Source: JAGOTP01 sp964598725
Lineage (GTDB): Bacteria > Patescibacteriota > Patescibacteriia > 2-12-FULL-60-25
Direction of reading: 5' to 3'
Assembly: GCA_964598725.1 (NCBI GenBank)
Contig: CAZRCW010000001.1
Location: 496,001 to 560,000 of the forward strand
DNA: 64,000 bases
Shown: positions 24,841 to 35,100 of the stretch, in pieces
Numbering within the stretch: the first letter of the stretch is position 1
Layout of the letters: every line of letters begins with the position of its first letter
Notes under the pieces: model-generated
Databases searched by the model: none
Seen by the model: the letters and a program-made list of their open reading frames with translations, nothing else
What the model was told of the DNA's origin: nothing
Program-made: the position numbers and the translations under genes

Positions 24841-24859
24841 GATCGTAGATCGTTCACTT

Positions 24860-26071
24860 ATGTTCAAAGGCAGCCCCGAAATTCCATTTCCCTTCACAAA
24901 ACCGACAAGTGAACTCTCTCCTGCCTTTTTGGCAGATGCAGAAGGATTAAGGGGGGAACAGAAAATGAAGCGGCTCCAACCTTTTTTGGTGAGCGCTGTT
25001 GAGAAGTTCCTGGTCTTAAACGGATTGACGCAACTTCGATTAGTGAGCTGGGGAAGTGAGAGCCTTGTGTTTACATCTGTCGACCAACAGCATCGCCGGA
25101 AGGTGGTGTTTAAAGTGAATTATCGATATGGTCTCATTGCGTTTGATGAGTCCAATAAGCGAATCGGCGATGAGGCGACGAGTTTGAAAGAGGCGAGTGA
25201 GGCGACGCGCTTCGAGTGTAACCGTTTGCGGGGTACCTGGCACCGATTGCAGAGACGATTCCCCGAGGCGGTCATTCCTTCGTATCATTTTTCAACATAC
25301 GAATTACCTATCTCGAAAGAAGTACTGAGGGAGGCATGGGAGCTAAGCCCCTTGCATAGGGACCGAAATTTTCCAGGCTCGGATGAAGAGACGAGATTGC
25401 CTGTCATTGTCATGCAGCAGCGCATGGCGAATCTTGCTCTTCCAAAAGAGGATCGAGCAGAGCTTGGTTTTGCAGCTATTTGGTCGCGAACGGATGTGCA
25501 GAATTTGCCAGCGATCGCAGAAGAGGTGGACGGCGTTCTAATGCATGGTCTGCCAACGGAAAAGATCGCAGAACGGTTGCTCGCTACCCTTTTTCCAGAT
25601 ATCGTCCGTTTCCAACAACGACTGATTGGGAAGCCGGAAGAAATGGCTCAGATCAAGCGCTTACTAGAATCGCTTGATAACTATGTCCAAAAAACGCGCA
25701 CGGGCTTGGATTTGGTCGGAGACAATAATCTCAGCTTTGTACGGGATACTCTGCCTGATGGATCGAGTAGGTGGCGGCTTGAGTTCATTGATCCGTTTCT
25801 GCCAAAGATCACTAGCCGCTCACCGGCACCGTCGATCGATGAACTGAAGGAGCTGTTTGCACTCGCGAAATCGAAAAATCGGTTCGTGACGTATACGGAG
25901 CGCCAGCGCATTCTCGCTGGAATCGGCTTGTATTATGAGATCTTGGTGTTGCGAGCTTGGGGCCGGTTGTTTAAAGCAGAATCGACGATTGCGGTCGAAG
26001 GGCTCGATACGGTGACAACGCTTGAAATGCGTAACTTGTTCTACAAAGCGATTGATCGCCTCTGTATTTAA
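24860..26071 (+). CDS. Protein-kinase-fold-like protein, unknown substrate
   Basis: The protein has 403 residues. The ATG at 24860, behind a -10 box, is preferred to one at 24785 upstream of that box. The pattern suggests a kinase-like fold: a loop SWGSESLVFTSVD followed by a strand with Lys85 (RRKVVFKVNY), a helix with a conserved-looking Glu, and late motifs GDNNLSFVRD (287-296) and LEFIDPF (307-313) that can stand for the catalytic loop and the metal-binding DFG/IDF position. The HRD or HGD catalytic residue is not in its standard form, so it may be a pseudokinase. No membrane helix. The closest relatives cannot be named by eye. Confidence 0.6.
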   Translation: MFKGSPEIPFPFTKPTSELSPAFLADAEGLRGEQKMKRLQPFLVSAVEKFLVLNGLTQLRLVSWGSESLVFTSVDQQHRRKVVFKVNYRYGLIAFDESNKRIGDEATSLKEASEATRFECNRLRGTWHRLQRRFPEAVIPSYHFSTYELPISKEVLREAWELSPLHRDRNFPGSDEETRLPVIVMQQRMANLALPKEDRAELGFAAIWSRTDVQNLPAIAEEVDGVLMHGLPTEKIAERLLATLFPDIVRFQQRLIGKPEEMAQIKRLLESLDNYVQKTRTGLDLVGDNNLSFVRDTLPDGSSRWRLEFIDPFLPKITSRSPAPSIDELKELFALAKSKNRFVTYTERQRILAGIGLYYEILVLRAWGRLFKAESTIAVEGLDTVTTLEMRNLFYKAIDRLCI

Positions 26072-26118
26072 AAAACCTTGCCGTTTAACGGTTTTTCGGG
26101 CATGCTCCTGGCACTCAC

Positions 26119-27924
26119 ATGGACCAATCCCGCATCCGAAATTTCTGCATTATCGCGCATATCGACCACGGAAAATCGACCTTGGCCGATCGTTTGCTTG
26201 AGTTGACCGGCACGGTCGAAAAACGCCGCATGAAGGAGCAGCTCCTCGATACGATGGAACTTGAGCGCGAACGTGGGATCACCATCAAGCTGCAGCCGGC
26301 TCGCATGAGTTATACAGCCAAGGATGGGATCGAATACGAGCTGAACTTGATCGATACGCCTGGTCACGTTGACTTCACGTATGAAGTCTCTCGTTCGCTA
26401 GCGGCTGTGGAAGGCGCGATTCTCTTGGTCGACTCGACACAGGGCGTGCAGGCGCAGACCATCGCGAACCTGTACTTGGCAATCGAGCAGAATCTCACGA
26501 TTATTCCGGTTTTGAATAAAGTCGATTTACCAAACTCAGATGTTGAACGTCGTGGCAATGAACTGATGCAATTGATCGGCTGTAAGCGCGAAGATATTTT
26601 GCATGCGTCCGGAAAGACGGGAATTGGCGTACCGGAGATCCTCGAGCGCGTCGTTCAAGACGTCCCTCCACCGAAAGGGGATCCGAACGCTCAGGGTCGC
26701 GCGATTATTTTTGATTCCAAGTACGACGACTATCAGGGTGTCATCGCCTACATTCGGTGTATGGACGGAACATTGAAGGAGCGCAGTAAAGTTCGATTCC
26801 TTGCGACAGCGACTACTAGCGAAGCGCTTGAGGTTGGGTATTTGAAACCAGAGCACACCAAGTCCGGTCATCTCGAGACAGGGGAGATCGGATATCTTGT
26901 GACAGGTTTAAAGGATATTCAGGCCGTGCGTGTCGGTGACACGGTCTCGCTAACCGGCGATCCGAACGTCGAACAGCTCCCGGGGTATCGTGAAGTGCGT
27001 CCGATGGTCTACGCCGGCGTCTTTCCTTCCGATGGCTCCGAGTACGAACGTCTGCGTGACGCGATTTTGAAACTCAAGCTGAGCGATGCTGCGCTCACCT
27101 TCGATCCAGAGCATTCAACCGCTCTGGGCTTCGGTTTCCGCTGTGGATTGCTGGGCATGTTGCACTTGGAGATTTTGCAGCAGCGTTTGATCCGCGAGTT
27201 CGACATGGATATCGTGATCACGACTCCATCCGTCGGATATGAAGTCACGCTTACAAATGGCGAAGAGAAATTCGTGAAGTCGCCGGCTGATTTCCCAGAT
27301 CCATCCCGGATTGGCGAAACCCGTGAACCCTGGGCGACCGTCGATATCGTGTGTCCAAAAGAATATATCGGAAACGTGATGGCATTGGTTCAGGATCGTC
27401 GTGGTGAATACAAAAACACGGAATATCTCGACTTGCAGCGTGCTATTTTGCATTATTCGATGCCTCTCGCTTCGGTTATCGTTGATTTCTACGACAAGCT
27501 CAAGAGCGCCACTGCCGGCTATGCGTCCTTGAACTACGACTTTTCTGATTTCCGCGCTTCGGAGGTTGTGCGCTTGGATATTCATGTCGCAGAAGAGCCG
27601 GTCGAAGCGCTCGCGACACTGTTGCATGAAACAGAGGCGGACCGTCGGGGTCGTGAAATCATTGCTACGCTCAAAGATGAACTGCCACGCGCCCAGTTCG
27701 CGATCAAGCTTCAGGCGTTGATTGGCGCGAAGATCCTCGCTTCTGACCGTATTAACCCATTCCGCAAAGACGTGCTCGCCAAGATGTCAGGTGGAGACTA
27801 CACACGTAAATCCAAGCTGCTGCAGAAACAAAAGAAAGGAAAAGAGCGCATGCTGTCGATGGGGGTTGGTGGCGTCGAGATTCCACCGGACACGTTCATC
27901 AAAGTGTTGCGTCGCGGCAACTAA
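26119..27924 (+). CDS. lepA: Elongation factor 4 (LepA)
   Basis: The protein has 601 residues and is full length. It has G1 AHIDHGKSTLADRLLE, switch region RERGITIKL, G3 DTPGHVDF and G4 NKVDLPN. Domain 2, the EF-G-like domains and the unique C-terminal domain (SGGDYTRKSKLLQKQKKGK) are all present. LepA is a ribosome-bound GTPase linked to back-translocation and 30S biogenesis. A short AT-rich hairpin lies between the previous stop and this gene. No Shine-Dalgarno sequence before the ATG. Confidence 0.98.
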   Translation: MDQSRIRNFCIIAHIDHGKSTLADRLLELTGTVEKRRMKEQLLDTMELERERGITIKLQPARMSYTAKDGIEYELNLIDTPGHVDFTYEVSRSLAAVEGAILLVDSTQGVQAQTIANLYLAIEQNLTIIPVLNKVDLPNSDVERRGNELMQLIGCKREDILHASGKTGIGVPEILERVVQDVPPPKGDPNAQGRAIIFDSKYDDYQGVIAYIRCMDGTLKERSKVRFLATATTSEALEVGYLKPEHTKSGHLETGEIGYLVTGLKDIQAVRVGDTVSLTGDPNVEQLPGYREVRPMVYAGVFPSDGSEYERLRDAILKLKLSDAALTFDPEHSTALGFGFRCGLLGMLHLEILQQRLIREFDMDIVITTPSVGYEVTLTNGEEKFVKSPADFPDPSRIGETREPWATVDIVCPKEYIGNVMALVQDRRGEYKNTEYLDLQRAILHYSMPLASVIVDFYDKLKSATAGYASLNYDFSDFRASEVVRLDIHVAEEPVEALATLLHETEADRRGREIIATLKDELPRAQFAIKLQALIGAKILASDRINPFRKDVLAKMSGGDYTRKSKLLQKQKKGKERMLSMGVGGVEIPPDTFIKVLRRGN

Positions 27925-27945
27925 TCTTCTATCCTAAGAGCATCT

Positions 27946-28044
27946 ATGAAGCGCGAAAAGTTGAACTTTTGGATGAAAGTCGTGGCGATCGCCATGATCG
28001 TGTTGTTGGTTCTTCCGTTGCTGGCGGCGTATTCGATGTTTTAA
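27946..28044 (+). CDS. 32-residue single-pass membrane peptide
   Basis: It reads MKREKLNFWMKVVAIAMIVL, then LVLPLLAAYSMF: a basic head and one hydrophobic helix. It lies 21 bp after lepA in the preferred CTATG start context and 41 bp before the next gene, so it is probably translated from the lepA mRNA. Function unknown. Compare the 29-residue peptide at 7669. Confidence 0.6.
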   Translation: MKREKLNFWMKVVAIAMIVLLVLPLLAAYSMF

Positions 28045-28085
28045 AGAGGGGCCGGCGCATTCGTTCGTTCTTTTCTTTTCGTTCT

Positions 28086-29807
28086 ATGGCCCATGACTTC
28101 ATCGGTGCCCGGCAATTTCCTCACGTTGAGCACTTCCCCGAGGCAGCCTCTGCGGAATCTCGTCGTTATGCTGAAACGGTCAACCGCATGGCACGGGCTT
28201 TTATTTACGATAAACGAAAAGTGGCTGAGCTTCAGGTCGGATTGAAAAGCGCCCTCAGTGATCCAGCGCTTCGCGCTTTTGAAGATAAATCAAAGAAATT
28301 TGAAGCGGTGTTGCAGTTTTGCCGGGGCGTCGAGGCACATGAAAAAGCCAACCTGGTTCACGATGCTCCTTGGCAAGCGGCCTTGGTCCACCAACCAGCT
28401 GCAGGAAAAGGAAATGTAAAAGCGCCAGAGAAGCTTACGCGTGAAGATGTGGCAAAAGAATTCGCCGCGTTTGATCTGAAAGACACGTTGTTGGAATCAG
28501 AGACTCAGGCAATGAAGGCGTATCAAGCCTTCTTAGCATCTGGAGCCGAGGCAGAGATCCCGCTGTCTTCGAATATCACCTTAAAGCGCTCTGATATCAC
28601 AGTATTGATCAATGATCTCGAGGTGCGTCGAGCAGAGCGATTAGCCGATCCAGAAGAACGGAGAGCTAAATTACTTGAACTCAACCGTCAGTTATTGGAA
28701 GTGATCCGAGACTTGCCGCGAGAAGAGGTTGGGAAGCGTTTTGAATTGGAAGAGATCTATTTGCTTCGTCGATTGATTCAGACAGCGGATACCGGACATA
28801 TCGTTTCAGTTGCCCATGGAACACCACGTCAGGATTTGAATATCAATGAAGGTTCTGTTGATTTGACGCTCACATTTGGGGCGCGCGTTGACCTGCAGGT
28901 AAAGACCTATCAAGGACGTGTAAGTAGCGCGACCTTGGCGCAGCAAACTGATGAATTAGCGTACCGCCGCGCGACGTTGGAAGGTACGACTACGAAACTC
29001 GTGGTTTTACGGGCAGAGGAGGTAAAAGATGTCTTCGAAGCCACCGGTCGTCGTCGTGAAGATGAGCCAACCTCTTTGAATGATAAAAAGACGGTCTTTG
29101 AGCCGATCTTGCAGTCATTGGATGCGGCGCAGTCAAAAAGATTAGTTACCTTACTTGGGTTGACTGAGGAGCGTTGTCGCGCGGAACGTGAACTGTTTTT
29201 GAAACGCGAGGCGGAGTTCAATGAGTTCAGCGCGCAGGCACGTGCGAGACGCGCAGCGGAAGAACGTTTGATCGAGGAGCGTGCAGCTCAGCTGGCTGCT
29301 CAATCGAAAGCGGAGCGTCTAGCGACTGAGCTTCGCGAACGAGAAGAGCGAGAAGCGCGTGAGCGAAGAGCAGCGGAAGCTCGCCAACGCGATATTGAAG
29401 CAGCTCAGGCAGTACGTGAGGCTATTGAGGCGGCGAAGCGTAACAAATTAGTTGAGCTTGAAGCACAAACAGAAGCTAGACGAGTCGCAGATTTAGCCGC
29501 CAAAGAAGAGGCAAGAAAATCGGCGGAGCGCGCGGCGAAAAAAGAAGCCCGCCCGGATTGGCCGCCAACACCTGGAGTTTTAGAGAAAATGTTGAAAGCT
29601 CCGCTGTTGAAACGGCTTGGCTTCTTACCAGCAGATCAAAAAGAAGATTTTACGAGTATTAAGGCAGCCAAAGAACTTTTCTTGAAAGTCTTCCCAGATC
29701 CGAAGACGGGCTTTGCGAAGGTTTTCTTAGATGAAGAATCATTGTCATCACCGGACGAAGGTACGCTCACACGTTTGAGAGCAGCACGTGAGAAAAAGAA
29801 GCTTTAG
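28086..29807 (+). CDS. Large helical coiled-coil protein, unknown function
   Basis: The protein has 573 residues. The ATG at 28086 follows TTCT; an earlier in-frame start at 27969 would overlap the 32-residue gene. Residues 1-220 are helical. About 250-330 form an alpha/beta part with GSVDLTLTFGARVDLQVKTY and TTKLVVLRAEEV; the D-x(n)-QVK pattern faintly recalls PD-(D/E)xK nucleases, but this is speculative. Residues 365-490 are a charged coiled coil of Ala, Glu and Arg. A short C-terminal domain follows a Pro-rich spot (RPDWPPTPG). No signal peptide. Not recognised. Confidence 0.75.
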   Translation: MAHDFIGARQFPHVEHFPEAASAESRRYAETVNRMARAFIYDKRKVAELQVGLKSALSDPALRAFEDKSKKFEAVLQFCRGVEAHEKANLVHDAPWQAALVHQPAAGKGNVKAPEKLTREDVAKEFAAFDLKDTLLESETQAMKAYQAFLASGAEAEIPLSSNITLKRSDITVLINDLEVRRAERLADPEERRAKLLELNRQLLEVIRDLPREEVGKRFELEEIYLLRRLIQTADTGHIVSVAHGTPRQDLNINEGSVDLTLTFGARVDLQVKTYQGRVSSATLAQQTDELAYRRATLEGTTTKLVVLRAEEVKDVFEATGRRREDEPTSLNDKKTVFEPILQSLDAAQSKRLVTLLGLTEERCRAERELFLKREAEFNEFSAQARARRAAEERLIEERAAQLAAQSKAERLATELREREEREARERRAAEARQRDIEAAQAVREAIEAAKRNKLVELEAQTEARRVADLAAKEEARKSAERAAKKEARPDWPPTPGVLEKMLKAPLLKRLGFLPADQKEDFTSIKAAKELFLKVFPDPKTGFAKVFLDEESLSSPDEGTLTRLRAAREKKKL

Positions 29808-29820
29808 TCGCTAAAACACG

Positions 29821-29856
29821 ACGAGCGACGTTCCACTGGGTGGGAACGTCGCTCGT
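29821..29856 (-). terminator. Terminator of orphan cassette 4
   Basis: A perfect 14-bp stem, ACGAGCGACGTTCC with its complement. On the minus strand it is followed by CGTGTTTTA, so it ends the cassette at 29875-30159; on the plus strand there is no T run. Confidence 0.85.
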
Positions 29857-29874
29857 GGGCGTCGGAGAAGAGGG

Positions 29875-30159
29875 TTATTCGTCGACGCGCGCTTCAGACA
29901 GGAGGTAAGCCGGAACATCGAGTCCCAGTTGTTCGTAGGCCTTGCGGGCTGCGTCATCAACGGAGACGACGCGGACCCGGATGTCGACCAGTGTGATGGT
30001 CAACTCGGAGAGGGGATGAGGAAGAGCGATCGAGAGGAAGCCGGGTCGGCTGCTCACGATGTGGGCGCCCGCGATGGTCGCGAGCAATTGGAGAGTCAAC
30101 GTTGGGACAACGAGTCCCAAGCGCACTTCTTCAAGATCTATGACCACGCGTTTGTGCAT
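29875..30159 (-). CDS. Orphan cassette 4 protein, unknown
   Basis: The protein has 94 residues. The start is fixed by a strong Shine-Dalgarno (AAGGAGG) a few bases before the ATG at 30159. It begins MHKRVVIDLEEVRLGLVV and holds hydrophobic beta-like stretches (LTLQLLATIAGAHIV, LTITLVDIRVRVVSV), then an amphipathic C terminus ending EARVDE. No clear membrane helix. Family not recognised. It has its own TTGACA promoter and terminator and is encoded against the flanking core genes. Confidence 0.7.
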   Translation of the reverse strand: MHKRVVIDLEEVRLGLVVPTLTLQLLATIAGAHIVSSRPGFLSIALPHPLSELTITLVDIRVRVVSVDDAARKAYEQLGLDVPAYLLSEARVDE

Positions 30160-30205
30160 GGTCCTCCTTCCGTTCGTTGGCCTAAAAGGCAAGTTACGTG
30201 GCGAT

Positions 30206-30234
30206 ATTTAAATACAAAAACCAACTTTTGTCAA
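30206..30234 (-). promoter_or_regulatory. Promoter of orphan cassette 4
   Basis: Minus strand: TTGACA (30234-30229), 17 bp, TTAAAT (30211-30206). A TTGCC/GGCCAA hairpin lies in the leader of about 40 nt. Confidence 0.7.
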
Positions 30235-30269
30235 GTATTTGGCTTGGTTGAGCGAAATAAAGCTATTTC

Positions 30270-30298
30270 TTGCTCGTGCTTCGCGCAAGCGTCACACT
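30270..30298 (+). promoter_or_regulatory. Leaderless promoter of recJ
   Basis: TTGCTC (30270-30275), 17 bp, CACACT (30293-30298), then 7 bp to the ATG at 30306. Confidence 0.55.
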
Positions 30299-30305
30299 TT
30301 CTCCC

Positions 30306-32087
30306 ATGTCCGAGTATTCCTGGTCCCTTCGCCCTGTACCTGAGGCGTCTGAGATTGAAGCCTGGCAGCCGCGTGTTTCGCCTTTGGTCGCGACACTCTT
30401 GTGGCAGCGTGGGGTGCGGTCTTTCGAGGAGGCGGAGATGTTTCTTGAGCCGTCGTGGGATTTGCATACGCATGATCCGGCGCAGTTTCGACATTTGTTG
30501 CCGGCGTTAGCGCGGGTGTTCTCGGCGTTGGAAAATGCTGACAAGATCACGGTGCATGGAGACTATGATGCCGACGGAATCACTGGTTCAACGGTTTTAA
30601 TTACGACACTTCGTGAAATTGAAAAGCGCTTGACCGGACGTGGAACGAAAGACAGTGTGGTTGATTACTACATTCCGCATCGTGATAAAGAAGGCTACGG
30701 CATCCATAAGGCGACCATCACCACCTTGAAAGACCGTGGAACGAAAGTTCTGATCACAGTCGACTGTGGGATTTCATGCGTGCCCGAGATTGCTCAGGCG
30801 CGCGAAGCCGGGATGGATGTGATTGTGGTTGATCATCACCAGTTCGGCGACGTCTTGCCCGATGGCTGGTTGATTCACCCGGGATTGCCTGAGGAGACGT
30901 ATCCTTTCAAAAAACTAGCTGCCGTAGGTGTAGCTTTTAAGTTTGCAACCGCGTTATTAAAAGAAGCACGATCACGTGGTCTCGAGATTCAAACCGGTTG
31001 GGAGAAATGGTTGCTTGATTTGGTAGCGATTGCGACGATTACGGATGTTGTTCCGTTGATTGGCGAGAATCGAGTATTGGAAACGTATGGTTTACGTGTC
31101 TTAAATAAGACACGCCGCCCGGGGCTGATCGCGCTCATCGATGCGGCGAGCCTTGTCCCAGGATCAATCGATACCGAATCGATCGGTTTCGCAATCGGGC
31201 CGCGGATCAATGCGGCGGGGCGGATGGACCATGCCAGTTTGGCGTTGCGATTGTTGTTATCTGAAACCCAAGAAGAAGCGCAGGAACTCGCGAAAGAACT
31301 GGAACGTTGCAACCGAGAGCGTCAGGAGGCGACCAAGAGGATGATGGAGCAGGCCGAGAAACAACTCATGGAACGCTACACCATGAAGGAACTCGATCAA
31401 CCGGAAAAGTCGGCCTTGTTTTTGTGGGATGAACGCTGGTCACCGGCGTTAGTAGGGTTGGTTGCCGGTCGCTTCCAAGAGAAGTTCGCACGACCGACCG
31501 TCGTTGTCGGTTCGCATGAAGGGACCTGGATCGGTTCAGGGCGTTCAACGGCTGCGTATGATATTACGAAAGCGATGCAGAAAGCCGGTGAAGGACGGCT
31601 GACGCGTATCGGTGGGCATGTGCAGGCGTGTGGCTTCGCGTTGATGAATCCAGACTATTTGCCATTGATCGAACAAGATTTGCATGCCGATGCGGCACAG
31701 GTCTTTGAGGAGTCTCGCCCAATCCCAACGTTACTGCTCGATGCTGATCTTCCGCTGGCTGGGATTACCGAATCATTTGTGAACGAAGTGAAGCTGTTGG
31801 AGCCATTTGGAGAAGGGAATGCGAAGCCGTTATTTCGATCAGAGAATGTGCTGGTAACGAAGGTTGATACGATCGGCTCGACCGGGGCTCATCTTCGATT
31901 GGTGGTGGCGGATAAAGGGGCGATTCGGAAGGTGATCGGGTTTAAACTAGGGAAACGCGCGAATGAACTCACTATCGGTTCACATATCGATCTCGTGTAT
32001 CATGTCAGCATGAATGAATGGAATGGACGGAAAGAGGTGCAGTTGGTGATGAAAGATTTTGAAGTGCATAAGGCAATTGTTAATTAG
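30306..32087 (+). CDS. recJ: Single-stranded-DNA exonuclease RecJ
   Basis: The protein has 593 residues. DHH-family motifs: VHGDYDADGITGS (motif I), VLITVDCGISC (motif II), VDHHQF (motif III, the DHH) and, in the DHHA1 part, GRSTAAYDITKAM with GGHVQACGFAL. The C-terminal OB-fold region ends KEVQLVMKDFEVHK. It degrades ssDNA 5' to 3' in recombination and mismatch repair. The ATG at 30306 is chosen because of the -10 spacing; an earlier frame start at 30270 is inside the promoter. Confidence 0.95.
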   Translation: MSEYSWSLRPVPEASEIEAWQPRVSPLVATLLWQRGVRSFEEAEMFLEPSWDLHTHDPAQFRHLLPALARVFSALENADKITVHGDYDADGITGSTVLITTLREIEKRLTGRGTKDSVVDYYIPHRDKEGYGIHKATITTLKDRGTKVLITVDCGISCVPEIAQAREAGMDVIVVDHHQFGDVLPDGWLIHPGLPEETYPFKKLAAVGVAFKFATALLKEARSRGLEIQTGWEKWLLDLVAIATITDVVPLIGENRVLETYGLRVLNKTRRPGLIALIDAASLVPGSIDTESIGFAIGPRINAAGRMDHASLALRLLLSETQEEAQELAKELERCNRERQEATKRMMEQAEKQLMERYTMKELDQPEKSALFLWDERWSPALVGLVAGRFQEKFARPTVVVGSHEGTWIGSGRSTAAYDITKAMQKAGEGRLTRIGGHVQACGFALMNPDYLPLIEQDLHADAAQVFEESRPIPTLLLDADLPLAGITESFVNEVKLLEPFGEGNAKPLFRSENVLVTKVDTIGSTGAHLRLVVADKGAIRKVIGFKLGKRANELTIGSHIDLVYHVSMNEWNGRKEVQLVMKDFEVHKAIVN

Positions 32088-32119
32088 CGCCAAATGATGA
32101 GAGGATTTCGCGTTTGGTG

Positions 32120-32125
32120 TATCAT
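32120..32125 (+). promoter_or_regulatory. -10 element, 6 bp before the M48-ABC1 gene
   Basis: TATCAT, then 6 bp, then the ATG at 32132: the leaderless spacing. No clear -35. Confidence 0.5.
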
Positions 32126-32131
32126 GTTCTC

Positions 32132-35100
32132 ATGAAGCAAAAAGAGTTCTCTCCTGGTTCTTTGGTCGAAAAACGCGAACGACCGGTTCAGCGATTTGAT
32201 GATCCACTTTGGTGGGAAAAGGATAGAGAACTTTTCCAAACGCACTTTGGAAGAGAAGTACTGCTAGCAAGAAGAGAAGCTGTCTTTGATGCTGGTTATT
32301 GTGATTCAGATCATCCACTACAAGCTTACATAGCAGAGCTGGCAAAGCAATTGCCGCAGTTGCAGAATTGTAGGGTTTGCGTCACTCCGTTCGATGATTC
32401 AGAGAATGCTTGCGCCTTCGCTGACGGAACATTTTTTATTACACCTAAATTGATTGTCGGTGCAGAGTCGGAAGAATCGATTTTAGGAGTTCTTTTACAT
32501 GAATGGAGACACTACACAAATGAGCATTCGAAAATACGCTATGATAAAGCCCACGCACAGCAAGACACTATGCGACAGCGTGCTACGAGCGTTATCGAAG
32601 GGATAAGCGCAGGACGCATGCATGAGTATATCGCGGATATTCAAGGTGCAGTTGTCGAATTGGATAAATTAGGTAAGAATCCTTTAGGTTATAAGGCCTT
32701 TTTAGAGAAATTGGCTCAGAAAGAAGGTAAGCGCGGTGGAGGTATCGTTCATGGAGCGACACAGGAACGAGTTTTAAACGTAACCGAGTTGCTCGCGACG
32801 ATCCACTTGCCTAGCACGGACAAGCCGTTAACTCCGCTGGATACTCGTGTCGCTTCTTGGGCGGTAGAAGAAAAAGGTACTCATGGATTTCCGGCTTTGC
32901 ATGAACCAATGTATGGATTGAAACCAGCTGCAGCGAAAGAGCTGATGGAAGAGCAGTTGGCAGAAGTGGAACGTATCCCTCAGTGTCTCATTCCGGCTGC
33001 GTTGAAAGGTTTGTGGTCCGAGCTTGGCGGGAAAGATATTCATGCCATTATTGAAAAAAGAGGAAGATCTTTTCATGCTTATTACCTCCCGCCGATTGTC
33101 GGACTTGGCAAACGATTGGCGAATTCTTTGTTGCCAGCTGATAAAGTACGCGAAAATCCATTTGCAGCCGCTATGGCTGTCTCGGCTATGTACGTCGAGA
33201 ATACGCTTCTCCCTTCCAGGCTGACCGTTGGGTTATGGAGCTATATCCGTGGTGAGTTGGAGTATACAAGTTTGGTTCATGGTGGTTTGTCTAGCTTTTT
33301 AACGGCAGCAGAGACTTGTTTATATGACGATGCCGGTGTCGAGAAGGGAATGATTGTCTCTAGAGATTCGCAGCTGGTAGATACCTATGTTCATTGGCTT
33401 GAAGCACGTGTTCCAAATACACCTAACAATTCAGAAGAGGTCGATACATGGTGGAAGCTGGCTGTTCCAATGGCTCGTACGGCTGTGCGAGAAATACCTT
33501 ATTTTCTCGATCAAGCGAATGAATCTACTATACACTCGGAGGAGCGAGCAGACGTTCCTAAGACCTTGAGTCATTTGTTCTTTTCATGGGCCGTTCGTTT
33601 GAGCTTCCCTCAGGATTCTCTTCCCGATGTCAGCGCGAATGAAAAAAGTGGTTATGTTGATAATCCGAAAATTGTTGCTTTGCATGAGAGGCTATTCTCT
33701 CACCCGTCTGCGGGTGAGTTTGGGGAGACGAATGCCTTAGCGACGAATCGGGATAGAGATGCGCGTTTGCGAAAAATGAGAGAGCTCAGTAAAAGATTCA
33801 ATGACCTTGAGCGATTGACTTTGAAAGAGGTCGGCAGGTTCGTAGATGGAGCATGCCGACTGCTCTTCGCCGACTCTGAACCAGAAAAAGTTTTTCAACA
33901 ATTGTACGATAGTATTAGCTCTACAGATCCGACGAGTAGTTTGGTTCTATTCTTGATCGAGAAAAAATTTCTTGACGAGCACACTCTATTCCAGGAGTAT
34001 CCTGAGTTGGCTAAGAAGATTGCTTTATTCGCTAAAGTATTCAAGACAAGAGCAAAAATCGTTGAAGGATATAAAATGGTTTTAGACCAACGTCAACGGA
34101 TGGGAATCGATCGTAAAGAGCCAGTAGAACTTGCGGGAGGGAATTTGGTCGACAAAGACCTGGTAGATAGATTGATTGCAGAGGTTGATAAAGCTTGTTC
34201 GTTTGAAGATGTTTTGAAGTTGGTTGAGCCAAATAATTACGCTCAAGTGATGCGGTTGTTGGAATTGTTTGCTAAATCACAAGAAGCGCATGAAGTAAAG
34301 GTAGATTGTCTAGTTCAAGCGGCAACAAAATGTGCCTCTTTAGACGACTTTATGAAATTCACGGCTCGACTCAGAATGCAGGGTCTCTTGCCGGCTGATT
34401 GGAATAAAGGCGTGCGAATAGGTCCTTTAGTTGCTCGTTTCGCAGATGAGCTCAAGGCTGGTAAAACCGATAAGCTATCGTTTGAACAACAGGTTGGTTT
34501 AGGTGAGCTTCTGCGCAATCCAACGCTTTTATCGGAATATTCCGATTTGGTAGCAAATCGGCCTGAATTCACGGCAATGGCATTTCCTGAGAAAGTAACA
34601 ATTGTTGTGGGAAATGAACGTGCGGCGCCGAAGCTACCCGGAGCGAAAACAGCTCGCGCTTTGGCTGAAACAGAGTCTTTTACACGAGATGAATACCGTA
34701 GAGCGTTCGTTGCAGTCGAGTCACGTTTTCGGCATATAGAAGAAACTGGCTCGTTTTCTCATGGATTATCTCTTCTGATGGAGCAGGTGCTTCCAGGCTC
34801 AGAACAAGGAACGGTTTTGACTTTCCTTAAAGCAGCCATTTCAACTCAGCAAGATGATTCTCTTTTAAGAACAGTTCTTTTAAAGGAGATCTGGAGAAAA
34901 ATGGAAATATTTTCTCTAGTAGCTGACCCTGAAAGCGATCAGTTCATGCAAACAATGTCTGAAATCGGCGGTGCGGATCCAACCGGAAAAGTCGAAGAGC
35001 AGGGGGTAATGATAAGGCGCAGAGCAAAGCTTGAGCGAGCGATACAGAAAGCCAATGAGCTCTTGGAAGAACTATACCGTCTACAGGATGCGGGAAAACA

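Noticed and set aside
26072..26118. Terminator between the kinase-like gene and lepA
   Set aside because: The CCGTT/AACGG stem is only 5 bp and the flanking A/T runs cannot pair at the same time, so the evidence is too weak to list it.
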